The position numbers were made by a program, and so were the translations under genes. Below, piece by piece: positions 22,801 to 34,235 of a DNA stretch of 64,000 nt. The stretch spans positions 9,672,001 through 9,736,000 of the forward strand of contig CM114272.1 of assembly GCA_050084515.1 (NCBI GenBank), written 5' to 3'. How positions within the stretch are numbered: position 1 is the stretch's first letter; each line of letters starts with the position of its first letter. The DNA is from Blasia pusilla (taxonomy: Eukaryota; Marchantiophyta; Marchantiopsida; Blasiales). The notes beneath the pieces are model-generated. The model did not search any database, was not told the origin of the DNA, and saw only the letters and a list, made by a program, of their open reading frames with translations.

Positions 22801-24306
22801 ACTGATACCCGCGCCGGAGAGTCCTACCGTAGTCACAATGGAGACTTGGGAGCATGATATGGGCCCTAAGTTGACACGAGGAGAGCAGCGCCAGATACAT
22901 CAATTCCTTAGGAGTTATAGGAGCTGCTTTGCGTTTAACATGGAGAATTTGGGTACGCGAAAGAGACCGGGGATCCGCATTGAGTTTTCGAGTGATACGC
23001 CGATCTTCCGACGATCCTACAGGTACAGTGATATGGAGAGGGCTCTGATTCAGAGTAGGAGCCACAACTTGGTCGGAGCATGACTAGTGGAGATGTCACA
23101 TGGGGAGTATGCGTCAGCAACTGTCATGCCCGCCAATGTCATGCCCGTCAAGAAGAATGTCCATGGCAACTGGACAGATAGGCAAATGTGTGGGGATTAC
23201 CGACCTATCAATCGGTAGACGAAGTCCGATAGGTATGCCATGCCCACCCTTGAGGAGATCTTTGATTCCATTGATCACACAAAGGTCTTTAGTTCATTGG
23301 ATTTGTGAGTCAGATACCATCAACTGCATATCAGATTGTAGGACAGGCAAAAGATGGCATTTTGGGGCATCGATCCTCACGGGAAGGATTGTTTGTACTA
23401 GTGGCGGTTCTTACCATTTGGGTTACAGAATGCCCCGGCTGAGTTTCAGAGGATCATGGATAGGATCTTGGTTGGTCTGGATTTTGCTAGGTGTTATATT
23501 GATGATATTGTAGTCTTTAGCGCCACGGTTGAGGAGCATGCGCGACATCTAGAGGAGGTGTTTCGACGATTGCAATTACATGGGCTAAAGCTACATCCAA
23601 GCAAGTGCAAGTTCTTCTACGACCAGATTGAGTACTTGGATCATACGATATACCTAGGGCACCTTGGTGTTCAGCAGACAAAGATAGAGGCTATCTCACG
23701 CATTCCATGCCCTACATATGTGAGCCGTGTTCGCGCATTCATGGGATTGGCGAACTTCTATCGGCGGTACATCAAGGGATTCAGTTCGATTGCGAAGCCG
23801 CTGACCTTGCTGACCAAGGTGGATCATGAGTGGCACTGGGGGGATGACCAGGAGCAACCATTTCAGTTGCTCAAGGACAGGTTGACATCCGTGCCCATCT
23901 TGAGGAGACTGATCAGGGGGCATCCTTTCCAATTGCACACAAATTGGAGCATGTTGGGGCTTGGAGCGGTGCTCATCCACCATGATGATGAGGGTAGAGA
24001 GTTTGTGGTGGCTTACGCTAGCCGCTTGAACAACGTTGGTGAGGCGAAGTACAGCTCGTATGAGGGTGAGTGCTTGGCTGCGGTGTGGGTTGTTGCGCAT
24101 TTCAGGTGTTACTTATTCGGCAACCCCATTACCATCATCACGATCATCAATCACTGAAGTGGTTGATGGAGTCCAACAAGCTTACAGGGAAGCTTGCAAG
24201 ATGGGCTGTGTTGTTGCATGAGTATGATTTTCAGGTGGTACATAGACCTGGGACGCTCAACCAGGATGCAGATGGGTTGAGTCGTAACCCATGCCTGAGT
24301 CAGTGA
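22800..24306 (+). pseudogene. Reverse transcriptase and RNase H, copy 2
   Basis: The entry segment is at 22838-23083. A CAG-to-TAG stop occurs at 23216-23218 and a TGA at about 23308. The 233-codon frame 23456-24157 then holds CYIDDIVVFSAT (motif C), the thumb/connection, and RNase H through YEGECLAAVWVV; ITIITIINH has lost the TDH of the last motif by a small deletion. The longest intact RT-RNase H frame of the family here is in this copy. Confidence 0.9.
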
Positions 24307-24599
24307 GATGCGATTGGAGCTTGATGGCATGGAGAGAGTGATGAGGAGTCAGTGCCAAGATGGCACGCGTCAGCCTATTTAGGCATATTGGTTATGGAGA
24401 GCCAGAGTGTGGAGACTTCGATGGTGAGGTCTAGTGGAGAGTCCTTGGATCCCGAGGCAAGTGAGGAGACGACATGTGGTCGAGATATTCATGATAATGG
24501 AGTAGTCTTGGAGTACCTTCATATTGGCAGCGTTGCGAGCACCGTGGGTGCTAGAGAGCGGGATCAGATCCTACAACTGGCCAGACGATTCAGTTGGGA

Positions 24600-25780
24600 G
24601 GGGACACATGTTTTGAGGGTTTGGGAGGATGGTAGAGTACGCGTAGTGCCGCATCCTTTGCAGAGAGCATGACTAGTGGAGCATGCCCACGAGGAGTTGG
24701 GTCACTTTGGGGTGAAGCAGACGTACAACTTGCTCCAGATTCAGTATTGGTGGCGAGGCATGCAGACTGACGTTCAGCAGTTTGTTGCCAGGTGCATGGT
24801 GTGTGATCGGGTCCGAGCATCATTCAATGCTCCAACTCCATAGTTGCATCCATTACCGATCATGGGCTTAAGGTATAGATGGAGTTTGGATTTTGCACGA
24901 CCTTTGCCTTTGACGGAGCGTCTCAATCGTTATGTGTTGATGATGATCGAGCACTTCTTGAAGTGGATCGAGTTGGTTGCATTGCCTGACAAAACGAGTG
25001 AGGGAGTAGCTTATGCCTTCCTTGACGGAGTGCTAAGTCATTATGGCATACCGGCTGAGGTGTTGACAGACCAGGGTACCGAGTTTCACGGTGATTTCTA
25101 GGCCTTATGTGATCAGGCGCTGGTCGACCACCGCACGACTTCACGAGATCATCCCGAGGCGGATGGATTAGCGGGGAGAGTTGTGCAGACGGTGAAGAGG
25201 GGTTTACGCAAGTATGGCTTGCAAAGAGGTCACCTAGGAGATTGGGACCTCCAGTTGTCGTGGTTGGCGATGGGATACAGATTCGGGCAGGAGGCATCCT
25301 TAACGTCTTTTTCATCGTACTTGCTACTTTATTGCCGAGAGCCATTCATCGAGATGTTACCTACGGCCATTCGTCGAGATGTCAGTGAGGTGCTGGACCT
25401 TGATGACCCAGATGTATGGATAAGATCATGTTCTCAGAGGGTTGAGTTTTTTCGGAGAGTGATGCCCATGGCGTTCGAGAACTTGGCGATTGCGTAGCAT
25501 CAGGATACGTTGAGGTATGCGACTATTCGGGGTGGTGGTTATTGACCAACTATCCAAAGGTTTCATCAGGGAGATTATGTCTACTTGCAGCAGACGACAC
25601 CGACGACGTTGGATGTGAGTGCATGGTGCACTATCTTGAGAGTGCGTGACGGTTTGCCATCCGGTGTTCTCTTGCTGGAGGTACGTGATGGTATGGTATG
25701 GAAGGACCGTGTGAGTAATTGTGCACCATGTCACCTTCCTAACATTGATAGTACAGTAGATCCAAGCTTAGAAGTAGTTC
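24600..25780 (+). pseudogene. DDE integrase, copy 2
   Basis: The zinc region reads EHAHEELGHFGVKQT then CMVCDR, so the HHCC ligands are all present. The core has SLDFARPLPL, VLTDQGTEF and ADGLAGRV, where the catalytic Glu is replaced by Gly. CAG has become TAG at 25099-25101. The C-terminal module has GDYVYLQQTTPTTLD and GVLLLEVRDGMVWKD. Confidence 0.85.
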
Positions 25781-25784
25781 GTGC

Positions 25785-25945
25785 AGGCTTGCGTTGTATT
25801 TTTTGTGGTTCTGCTCATGGTGCGGCCACGATGTTAGTCTGTGATGGATGTTCGAGAGATTGGCATATGGCATGTCTGACGCCACCTCTCACTAGGGTTC
25901 CTCGGGGATGATGGATGTTTCCTAGATGTACATAGAGGAGATACT
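25785..25945 (+). pseudogene. C-terminal PHD finger, copy 2
   Basis: C4HC3 spacing is visible: CIFC, then VCDGCSRDWHMAC, then PRC after a stop (TGA where others have CGA or AGA) and WMFP in place of WMCP. The first six ligands including His are kept. PHD fingers bind histone H3 tails in many chromatin proteins; here it is fused in line after integrase. Confidence 0.8.
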
Positions 25946-26121
25946 AGTTAGGTTTCGATTCCAACTTTTTTTATGACATGGATGATAGGAAGGCGACTAA
26001 CGATGGGGCCACATAAGCACCCAGCCTTTTAGCTCTTAGCGTCTTAGAGATGTATGTCATGGTAGGTAGGGACATATGGCTATCTGGAGTTAGAGGGACC
26101 TAACCACCAACCAGGGGGGCG

Positions 26122-26881
26122 ATTGGAGATATTTTGGTACTTCTCGCCTCTGTGTATGGATGCCATGAGTTAGCATGGGATCGTGTGTGTTTGATGACAT
26201 CAATGTATGTTGTGTAGCGATCTGTAAGCGCACGATAATTGTCACAATTTTTAGGATAGATCGGTGGGATCTAGCAGAGCGTCTTCACAAGTAGTGGAGG
26301 ACAAGCCCAAGAGGTCGAGGATGACTAGCTGAGGCCTCGAGAAACCTGAGAGAGCAAGTTTCCCCTTCGTTTCGGCTCATTTGGAGCCATGTAGAGAAAC
26401 TTATTATTTCAGGTAAGTTTTCATATTGGGGATAGTTGACTTTCCACTTTGGGAAGTGGCCCTTGATCCGCTACATTAGGTCAAGAGCCAAGGAGGTGAC
26501 CTGCGAGCATATGTTATCGTCGAGACGGCTTGGGAGAGGGAAGGGAGTATACCTCCAAGAGAGGGAGCTTGATAGCTCATTCTCTCTTTGTTGAACCTCT
26601 TGACATAAGGTGGCGCAGCTATGGTCCCTTGCCTTGTAAGTGTAACCCAAGCCTCTCATTAGGAGAGTGGGTTTGGTTTGATATGAGAGAGAGTACACAC
26701 CTTTGAGAGCTATGGTGTGAGATGGTGTAGAGAGAGATTGGATCTTACTTTATTGGAGATATTTTGGTACTTCTCGCCTCTATGTATGGATGCCATGAGT
26801 TAGCATGGGATCGTGTGTGTTTGTGTGTGTGTATTCGATGATAGCAATGTATATTGTGTAGGGATGTGTATGCGTACAACA
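26122..26881 (+). repeat. A-B-A terminal block of copy 2
   Basis: A1 is 26122-26239, B 26240-26751 and A2 26752-26881. A1 and A2 share TTGGAGATATTTTGGTACTT and the following 110 bp, with a small indel. A GGGGGG tract directly precedes A1 (26114-26119). The host junction after 26881 is precise. Confidence 0.9.
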
Positions 26882-28613
26882 TTCCTCCTGCACAACGTTA
26901 CTCCTCAAAGATGGCCACATGAGAAACTGAGTGGAATGCATTAACTACAGCGACTTGAATTGCTACCCATTCTGGATGAATATCAAGAGTGGAACGAATC
27001 CTATGCACCACAACCTCAAAATCACTAGGAGTTGCCACTCCAAATTGATGAGGAAATAAGTGGGCACTAAAATGAGGACAAAATTGCAAGCACAGGGATT
27101 GACTAACCAAGCAGTATAAAACCTCTCTAATAGCCAAAGGTCAGACACATGAAGGAGGCTTATCCATAGCCAACAAATTACAACCCCCTAAGAGCCCAGC
27201 TAGAGATAGAGAATGGGAGACGACTTGTCGCAATATGTGCACACACCTTATATAGAGAGACAAAGCCACTTGCTGAAGGGATAAAGCAATCACAAAGATG
27301 ATAAAAAATCATCCCTAATAGCCCACTTGCTGATAAGCGAGAAGTATAAAGAAAAGTCCTTATGAAAACGTCCAAGTCAAGGTCCAAGTCAAGATCCGTT
27401 GTATAGTCTTCCACAAAAGGTGGTGCATCATCACTTGAAGGAGGATGAAGAGCTTCTAAGAAAGCCACTGTGTCCGCACTTAGAACCGTTGGAGAGAGAG
27501 GACCCAATGCTCGAGCCACACGTAAAAACTCACCAACATGCCCCAAAAGTAGATGATGACTCATCGAAGGCATTGTTGTATTAAAGACCTCCCATGATTG
27601 GCATGCTGAGTGGGATGAGCCGTAGTTAAGGCCTTTGCTCCAAGTAAATTCTCATTTTGAAGATCCTCCCAATCCGTAGACATAAAGTTCCGAATACATG
27701 TGGAGGTTTCACGATGACCCGTCGCACCACCCCTTAGAGGGAGGACTAAAACCCATTGTGGGTAGAGTAATAGGAGATACCAAGCATTGCTATGTGTGGG
27801 ATCATGTGCTAACATTTCTAATGGGAAAACCAAAGCTTGTTGGGTGATGGGGCGGAGAGCAATAGTATGCTCTTCGGCCCATCACCCAACAACTAGACTC
27901 AAGTGTAGAGTCTAGGACAAGGGAGACCTAGATGGAAAGAGCAAAGGAGATCGATTTGGCTTAACCATGTCCAAGCTTGTTGTGGGGAGTGTAGTAGGAG
28001 GTAGTATTGATTTAGGGATTGAAGGCCCATGCATGGATTGACAGTACCGCGGATGTCTTTTAATCCCATTAGGAGCAAACTCCTTACCACAAGGTATGCA
28101 ACGAATGTTTGGTACAAATGCAGAAGCAAAAGGGTTACAAAAAGAGGAGATAGGAGGTGCAAGAGGTGGTGTTGGACAATGATGAGGGGCTAAGTAGGTT
28201 GGGGAAGGAGGAGGAAGAAGAGGAGAGATAAGGGTAGAATAGATAAGAGTTGGAAGCAAGACCACGTATGAGATATGTGAGGATGGAAAAGTTGGAGGAT
28301 TCGGTAATAATGGATCAAGATTAGGCTCAATAAGATGAGACAAAGAGGGGGCAAGAGGAGAATCTGGAAGAAATATAGCGAGTGTAATGGGAGTATTAGT
28401 ATCAAGAGGAAAATGGTGAGATCTATGATGAGGAGGTGACCTAGGGGGAGAGGTTACGATTGTAGGAGAGCGTGTAAAACCAGAGAAGCGAGTAGATGGA
28501 GAATCCAACTCCATCTCTGATGCCATATGAGCAAAGGTAGGCAAGTCATCGAAGACAAAGGAAGACATATGAAACGTGGTTTGGAGAAAGCATGAGGGTA
28601 ACGAATAAAACAA
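26882..28613 (-). pseudogene. 5' half of an RLE-type non-LTR retrotransposon ORF
   Basis: Minus-strand reading: the N-terminal region (28613-27912) is Pro/Ser-rich and then has a zinc finger CIPCGKEFAPNGIKRHPRYC (C2HC). After a short gap come the pre-RT segment (27833-27178, with LPLRGGATGHRETSTCI) and the RT fingers/palm (27137-26898), with QFGVATPSDFEVVVH and VAVVNAFHSVSHVAIFEE. The usual motif A is xDVxNAF, so the catalytic Asp appears replaced by Ala. Stops and shifts break the frame. The sequence stops dead at the Gypsy terminus at 26881 and continues at 40289 on the other strand. The class (single ORF, N-terminal finger, C-terminal nuclease) is R2-like; the precise clade is not determined. 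Confidence 0.75.
27837..27892. repeat. 25-bp-arm inverted repeat
   Basis: TTGTTGGGTGATGGGGCGGA (left arm start) pairs with a right arm ending CCCATCACCCAACAA. The arms are 25 bp with about two mismatches and a 6-bp loop. It lies between the finger domain and the pre-RT segment of the non-LTR ORF. Confidence 0.8.
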
Positions 28614-30890
28614 AAGAAGTGGAATCCGTCCAAAAGAAATTTAGACGGAGAGAATTGATCTCTATGATATCGAAAGAATTTGAATTTCTAATGTCCTTAA
28701 GAAGATAAAAAAATGTATGTAGGGGCGAAACAATAAGATAAAGAGTTGAAAGAGCAAGGAAGACGTTTGAGAGGAATTGACCTAAAACAAACCCATACAT
28801 AGAAATAGGTGCCTACGAAGAAGAAATAAAAACTAGAAAACCTACTTGTTTGAAAAGAATGAGCTCGTCAAGACGATTGAAACAAGACCAAACATGTCTA
28901 AAACCGACACTCTAGGAGAAAGTAATGAAAGAAATTGTAAACACCAAAAAAGAGGATGTGAGGAGAAGTGAGTCATCCATCGATGACTACTATGAGGGAA
29001 TGAGTTCAGAATGTTGGGCCCAACCCGTATCAAAAGATTGAGAAAATCGAGAGAAATCCCTTAAACCAATGGTAACCTTCCCTCTATATTGAAGAGCGAA
29101 GGTTCTTATAGAGTGATACCATCTAAAAGATTGAGAAAAGCAAGAGAAACCCCTTAGGGTCGATTGGACTCGAGCGAGCCAAATAATGCAATTGCGGGTG
29201 CGGAATTTTTTATATACCAAGGTCCCAACTGTAACCTCAAGCATGTCCGCGCGTAGATGGGATTTTCAGGAAGTCAATCCACTTGGTTTCTATGGGCTGC
29301 AAGGTTGTTGACGGTTGCTTCATACACATGCACTTGACCCTTGAAGTGGTTAGAGATGCAATGTGTAATTGGTATGGTTGGGACTTCTTGAAGCACATCT
29401 GTTGATGTAGCTCCTCTTCTCTTGAATAGTTTGGATGCAATCAATTTATAGACCTTCTTGTTTGAGCATATTTTGGGTGATGGGCCCTCCTTTCTCAAGC
29501 TTCCCCAGCACGGGCCCTTACTTGTGGCGTTTGTATCACTTCTTCACTAGAGACAACAAATTATATATGAATTAAGTTTTGGAATGAAGTTGTTCATGAT
29601 TGACGAGGCTTCCTACTTTTGCATTTGGGAAAATAATCGGATTGTTTTAGGCTCACTTTAGTTTAGTTGTCATCTTTGTAACTACAAGAGGATGGGTTTA
29701 GAGAAACCCTCCTCATGTGTTAACACCCGTCCTCTAAGGAATCTTATGGTATTGACACATGTCATTTTAAGAGAGGTAGTTCAATTAAGAGTAGACAATT
29801 AGATTAAATGAGGAAGGGAAATGAAGATCAGAGACTTTTTAAAATTTGCAGATCACCCGTGCATAGCATAAGCACCAACTACTATTCCTTCAATAGTGTA
29901 TCAAGGCTTTATAAGTTTTTCACCTGTCACCACTATATGCTTGTTTTTGAGATATTTTTACAATGTCTTGATATCCTCATAATCATCAACGCTCCATACA
30001 AATATAAGAATTAAAACACGATATTTTCTTAAGCTCTTTTGATCTTCTTATGACCATAATTTTACATATTTTACAACTAATTTTTTTAAAATTGCATTAC
30101 AATTAATTAGTAAAAATGTGACCCACTTAGCGTGCTTTGCCTTGAGAACCTAAAATTATTAGGGAAGAAAGTGTTTATCTAGTATAACTCAAAGAGCTTG
30201 CACAACCAGAGGTGATGTCAAGGGAGTCACATCTGTGGGTGGAGGTGGAGTTAGAGCTCTAGGCTGAGGGAAAGTTCGAGACGTGGTAAAGGGTAGGCCT
30301 AAGGTGCCTTTTCGAATGTGTGTGATAGTTACGATTAGCTTTTTGGGACAATAAATCTTGCCAATACATATTGTCACTGTTCTTTCTCCTCTGCATTGTG
30401 AACGTCCTAGGTGAAAGTGAAAATTCTTGCCTACAAATGTTGCCGGACCCCCTCCTCCCATGGTTGCTACAATCTTGGATCTCAACAAAAAGGAGCAAGC
30501 ATCAATGATCAAAAATTTTGAATTGCACGGATGCTAAATTTTGATGTGGGTGCATTGCTCTAATTTTCAAAATCTGCTAGTCCGGTGGCAAACCGGGACA
30601 ATTTTCACCTCTAGCTTCTTGTTACCTTGGGATACATAGCACGTCTTCTCTTGTAACTCTTGTTTCCTACGTGTCTATAATTCTATTAGTTAGAAGAGTG
30701 ACATCATGAAGGTCCCTGAAAGACGATCTTGTTTGCTATTTATGACCACCCACATGGGGGGTCGGGGCGATATAGTACAATACAGATATTGGTTTGGTGG
30801 AAATTTAGATGGAGCCATGTTAGGTTTCCTAGGTCATTCCGCGCACGTAGAATGACCCATGAACTCTTCAGTTGGGATAGCTATCCATAG
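28614..30890. other. Stretch without a recognisable gene
   Basis: This was probably the upstream flank or 5' untranslated region of the non-LTR element. Two copies of AAAAGATTGAGAAAA followed by GAGAAA(T/C)CCC lie about 100 bp apart (about 29034 and 29133). A minus-strand frame of 107 codons at 30512-30189 has no domain I recognise. I would not call a gene here. Confidence 0.4.
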
Positions 30891-31205
30891 ATCAAAGGAT
30901 TCTTGGGATAGATATCCATAGAGATTGGAAGATTAGAAATTTGTTGATGTCTCAGAGGAAGTATATTGAGAAGATACTTGAACGGTTTGGCATAGAGAAT
31001 GCTAAATCACTGAACACTCCTTTAGGCAGTCATTTTAGACTCTCTTCACTTGACTATCGACTATCCTGTTACTAAAGATGAAATGAGACCAATATCGAAG
31101 GTTCCTTATGAGAGTGCGGTTGGAAGTTTGATGTGTGCAATGACATGCACACGACCAGATATCTATGTTGTGAGTGTGGTTAGCAAGTTATATCAAACCT
31201 AGGGA
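30890..31205 (+). pseudogene. Ty1/Copia reverse transcriptase fragment
   Basis: The plus-strand frame gives LMSQRKYIEKILERFGIENA, then SLNTPLGSHFRLSS, and after a one-base shift VPYESAVGSLMCAMTCTRPD. This is the conserved end of Copia RT leading into RNase H. Nothing else of the element is recognisable nearby, so it is an isolated scrap. Confidence 0.85.
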
Positions 31206-32378
31206 AGCAACATAGGGAAGCAATGAGGCTAGGAGTGTTCAAGCGAGCGCTTCGAAGTTGCTTTCCTGAAGTCCTAAACGCGGTCCAATTGCTTTTGAGG
31301 CGATGGACTTTGCACGTGAGTCTCCATCTCTTCATGTGGTTACTCTTGATACTTCTTGCACCAAAGTCTTAGACTCTAGTTTTCTTGTCATTGAGGAAGG
31401 GAACTATTTCTTCCCAATGTTCAAGAATTGGGTTTATTCTTGAAAGGGTTTTGGATTGCACCATGTTTGGAATAAGAAAATTTGAATTCAATATATTTTT
31501 TAATATTGCATCCAAATTTTTGTAGAGCATGAGATTGAGAATCTGGAAGTTAGTCCGAAGAACTCAAATTATGATGAAACCATATTTTGCACATCATGCT
31601 CTACTTTCCATTGCCAACTTCATCTGAGCCTATGCCTAAGTCTAAAGTCCTTTGTACTTGGCCATGGCTCCAAGAGCTGACATGTCCTCTTTTCATCTCC
31701 AACCATGAGGCTGGATAAGTGCTTGTTTTGTTCTTCTACCATCTATCCTTGTTACGACATCTAATTTATGCATAATAATGCCAAGGTGTGAAATTTGGGA
31801 GTGGTATAGTTTAATCTTTTCTGTCTTTCTCCTTGGATTCGCTTTGCTAGACTCAACGATCAAACTTGAAATTTTAGGAAGTGTATTTTTCTCTGTGGTG
31901 CATCCACAGAAAGAAATTCATGAGATTCATTTTTTTGGAGAACAATCTTGCGGTTGTTGGGCTTATAGCTTACTACACCATTGAAAGAAATTCATAATGT
32001 TCCATTTTTTGGATAAAAATCATGGCGTCGTTGGGCATGTGGCTTACTCTTGACAATGACTATATTCGGGTGTTGTGGGTTTGCTGCATGTTGATTTTTG
32101 TCTGTTTTACGGAAAGTCGATCATTCCATTTCGGGTTGGAGGCTGCAATGATGTGTATTTGTGGTTGGAAAGGCACTTAGAGATGGAAAAGTTAGCTTTT
32201 GAGTGATAGACATGGTTTAACAAGAGTAATAATAGACCATCTGCTGAAATTTACAACACACACTAGTTCCTTCTTACTTAAAAGATTTTGAGAGTGTAGA
32301 ATATAAATTTTTTTCTTGTTGCCTGATTGCCACATGTCAAGTAAAGAGGTGTTTGCAAATCAAGAAGGAAGTCTCCCA
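31206..32378. other. Stretch without a recognisable gene
   Basis: A degenerate 74-bp tandem duplication is visible at about 31909-32056 (GAAAGAAATTCA at 31909 and 31983). No coding region is supported. The last bases, CCCA at 32375-32378, are the candidate flank of the second-family element. Confidence 0.4.
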
Positions 32379-32869
32379 TGTCACATCTTATTTCGACGTA
32401 GGTAGAGATCTATCGTATCGACGGCACAGAGAGTCGACGCGCAGTTCAAATGTAACTTCATCCCGAGATGTCAGATGAGGTTGGCGACAGGCCTGTTGTA
32501 TTGGGAACATCGTTTATGGCGATTTCCCTATTTTGGTTTTAGTCCGTCAGGTGACCTCTTGACCGAGTCAACGGTCACCTGGTAACCTGTGCACGCAGGT
32601 TACCGTTGGGAGGGCTATTTTTGGTGAAGGAGCTTTTTGGCTCTTCCCAAGGGTATAAGAGTGAGAGAGATGGCTTTCTCAAGCCATCTTTCTCATTTTG
32701 AGCCTTAGGAGCGCCTCTCTTGCATAGACGTGTGTGGGTGTGTTGGAGTTAGGGTGCTAGTGTCCCGATTCCCTCATAGTAGAGGGTGGATGTGGCTCGA
32801 TATGCTGATGTAGATTCATGAGTGGAGTTTTAGGCTGGGTGAGCCATTTTTACTACTCTTGATTTTACA
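32379..32869 (+). repeat. Block C, 5' terminal repeat of second Gypsy family
   Basis: About 490 bp, beginning TGTCACATCTTATTTCGACG and ending near CTCTTGATTTTAC. The reverse complement of nearly all of it lies at about 9866-10352. As with block B in the other family, no block A follows it before the leader. Confidence 0.9.
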
Positions 32870-33254
32870 TGAGAAAGATGCGAGGGGGCAAGGAATTCGT
32901 TGGTTCTAGGTAGGCAAGCGAGTTGCTTCGATGGGGAGCCCCTGGAGACGCGTGTGTGGTGTTTGCTTGTCATTTTTCTGTGTGGGAGGCCATGCGCAGA
33001 AGTGCTGGTCATTTTTTGTAGATTTTGTTGGTGCAACTTCTCGAGAGAGAGCAACAAGGTGTAAGGGGAAGTGTGGCCTCGGGTGTACACAAGCGGGTGT
33101 GTTGGGAAAGAGAGAGAAGAGATAGTTTGGTCTTACAGTCGCCTAGCTGATACGTACGTACGCAGCCTGGGTAGGAGTACAGGCAAGGATGCGGCCAATT
33201 TTAGGTTAGATCAAGGGGAAAGCTGGGTGCAACCACGCATGATTAGTGAGGGTG

Positions 33255-34235
33255 TTGGGGCTCCATAGGGATGTGTGCCTTAACTGGCCACGCAGGGAGG
33301 CTGTCTGACGGATCTGTAGGGTGAACGCAGAGCTCCAAGGACGCGGGTAGCTGCATAAGGCAGCGTGCCGACCCCAAGAGTTTGGAGAAGGGCACTTGTA
33401 GAGGGCTTGTAGAGAAGGGGCTGTAGGGAGGTGGACGTAGAGGGAAAAGCAGGGTCGCATCCATAGGGATGCGTGCCCAAGTACGTGGAGGAGGAGTTAA
33501 TGCACGCTAGTAGCCTGCACCAAAAGTTTGGAAGGGGCCAAAGGGTCCGTGTCAAGAAAAATGATGCACTTCGATAAAAACGTGTGATGGAAAACCCATC
33601 GGAAGTACAAAAGAGGGGGACTCAAAGAGTCAAAACCTGAAGGCCACAACAAAGGGAGAGTAGCCATTATGGCTCCAAGACAGTAGGAAAGAGTAAAGGC
33701 GGGCTCATAGGGAGCCGCGCCACACAAGGAAGAGTTTGGGAGGTAAAGGGAGAGGTGTGGGCCTAAGGGATACAAGCTGAAAGAAGGAAGGGTTGGGGAA
33801 AGGCGCATAGGTATGCGCGCCAAGTGTATGCACACAAGGAGGCATAGGGGGGGTGTGCCAAGGGCACAACCGCGTCATGGCAAGAGTTGTGAACGTGAGA
33901 GGGCTGCATAGAAAGTGTATGCGTTTAAAGGGAACACGGCGGGTTGACATAGGGCCGCGTGGCCAAAGTTAAGAGATGGAGGGGGGGGGGGGCCTAAGGA
34001 AGCCGCCACGGGAGAAATTTGGAGAAAGAGACCATGTGCATCCGTACGTGGTGAAAGAATGGGAGAAGAGGCAGTGGCTGAGTCGCTAGTGCATAGGGTG
34101 GCATGTGGCCTAAATACGCGGGGGAGCCTTGAAGCCGGTTAGATACGGCGTTGTGCCCCAGGGGAAGAAAAGTAGTGTAGCATCCACGTAGGATCTCCAG
34201 GCTCAAGGAAGCCACATAGGGTGGCGAGTGCCTAG
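33255..34235 (+). repeat. Degenerate tandem repeats in the second-family leader
   Basis: A motif of the form CATAGGG-N-GCGTGCC recurs near 33265, 33352 (CATAAGGCAGCGTGCC), 33458, 33700, 33805, 33947, 34090 and 34205, at spacings of about 90-240 bp. The DNA between is also alike in places (AAGNNTGGGAGG-type). The many minus-strand Pro/Ser-rich frames over this stretch come from the repeat. Confidence 0.65.

Larger units (their letters stand above)
22046..26881 (+). mobile_element. DNMT-PHD Gypsy, 3' half of copy 2
   Basis: The segment begins inside the methyltransferase just after motif VI, runs through RT, RNase H, integrase and PHD finger, and ends with A-B-A. Its terminal base is 26881 (GCGTACAACA). 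It abuts the minus-strand half of a non-LTR element with the 4-bp flank GGAA (reverse strand). Its missing 5' half is 35235-40288 on the minus strand; the two together lack only about 130 bp of the methyltransferase. Confidence 0.88.

Noticed and set aside
26122-26881. Classifying the Gypsy family as DIRS because of its split repeats
   Set aside because: No tyrosine recombinase is visible, and a DDE integrase with HHCC zinc region is; only the repeat layout resembles DIRS.
30189-30512. 107-codon minus-strand protein
   Set aside because: No domain, no neighbours in frame and no splice logic; length is within chance expectation.
31778-32200. LINE RNase H remnant
   Set aside because: A few residues looked suggestive, but the frame is short, shifted and lies on a 74-bp tandem duplication; not supportable.
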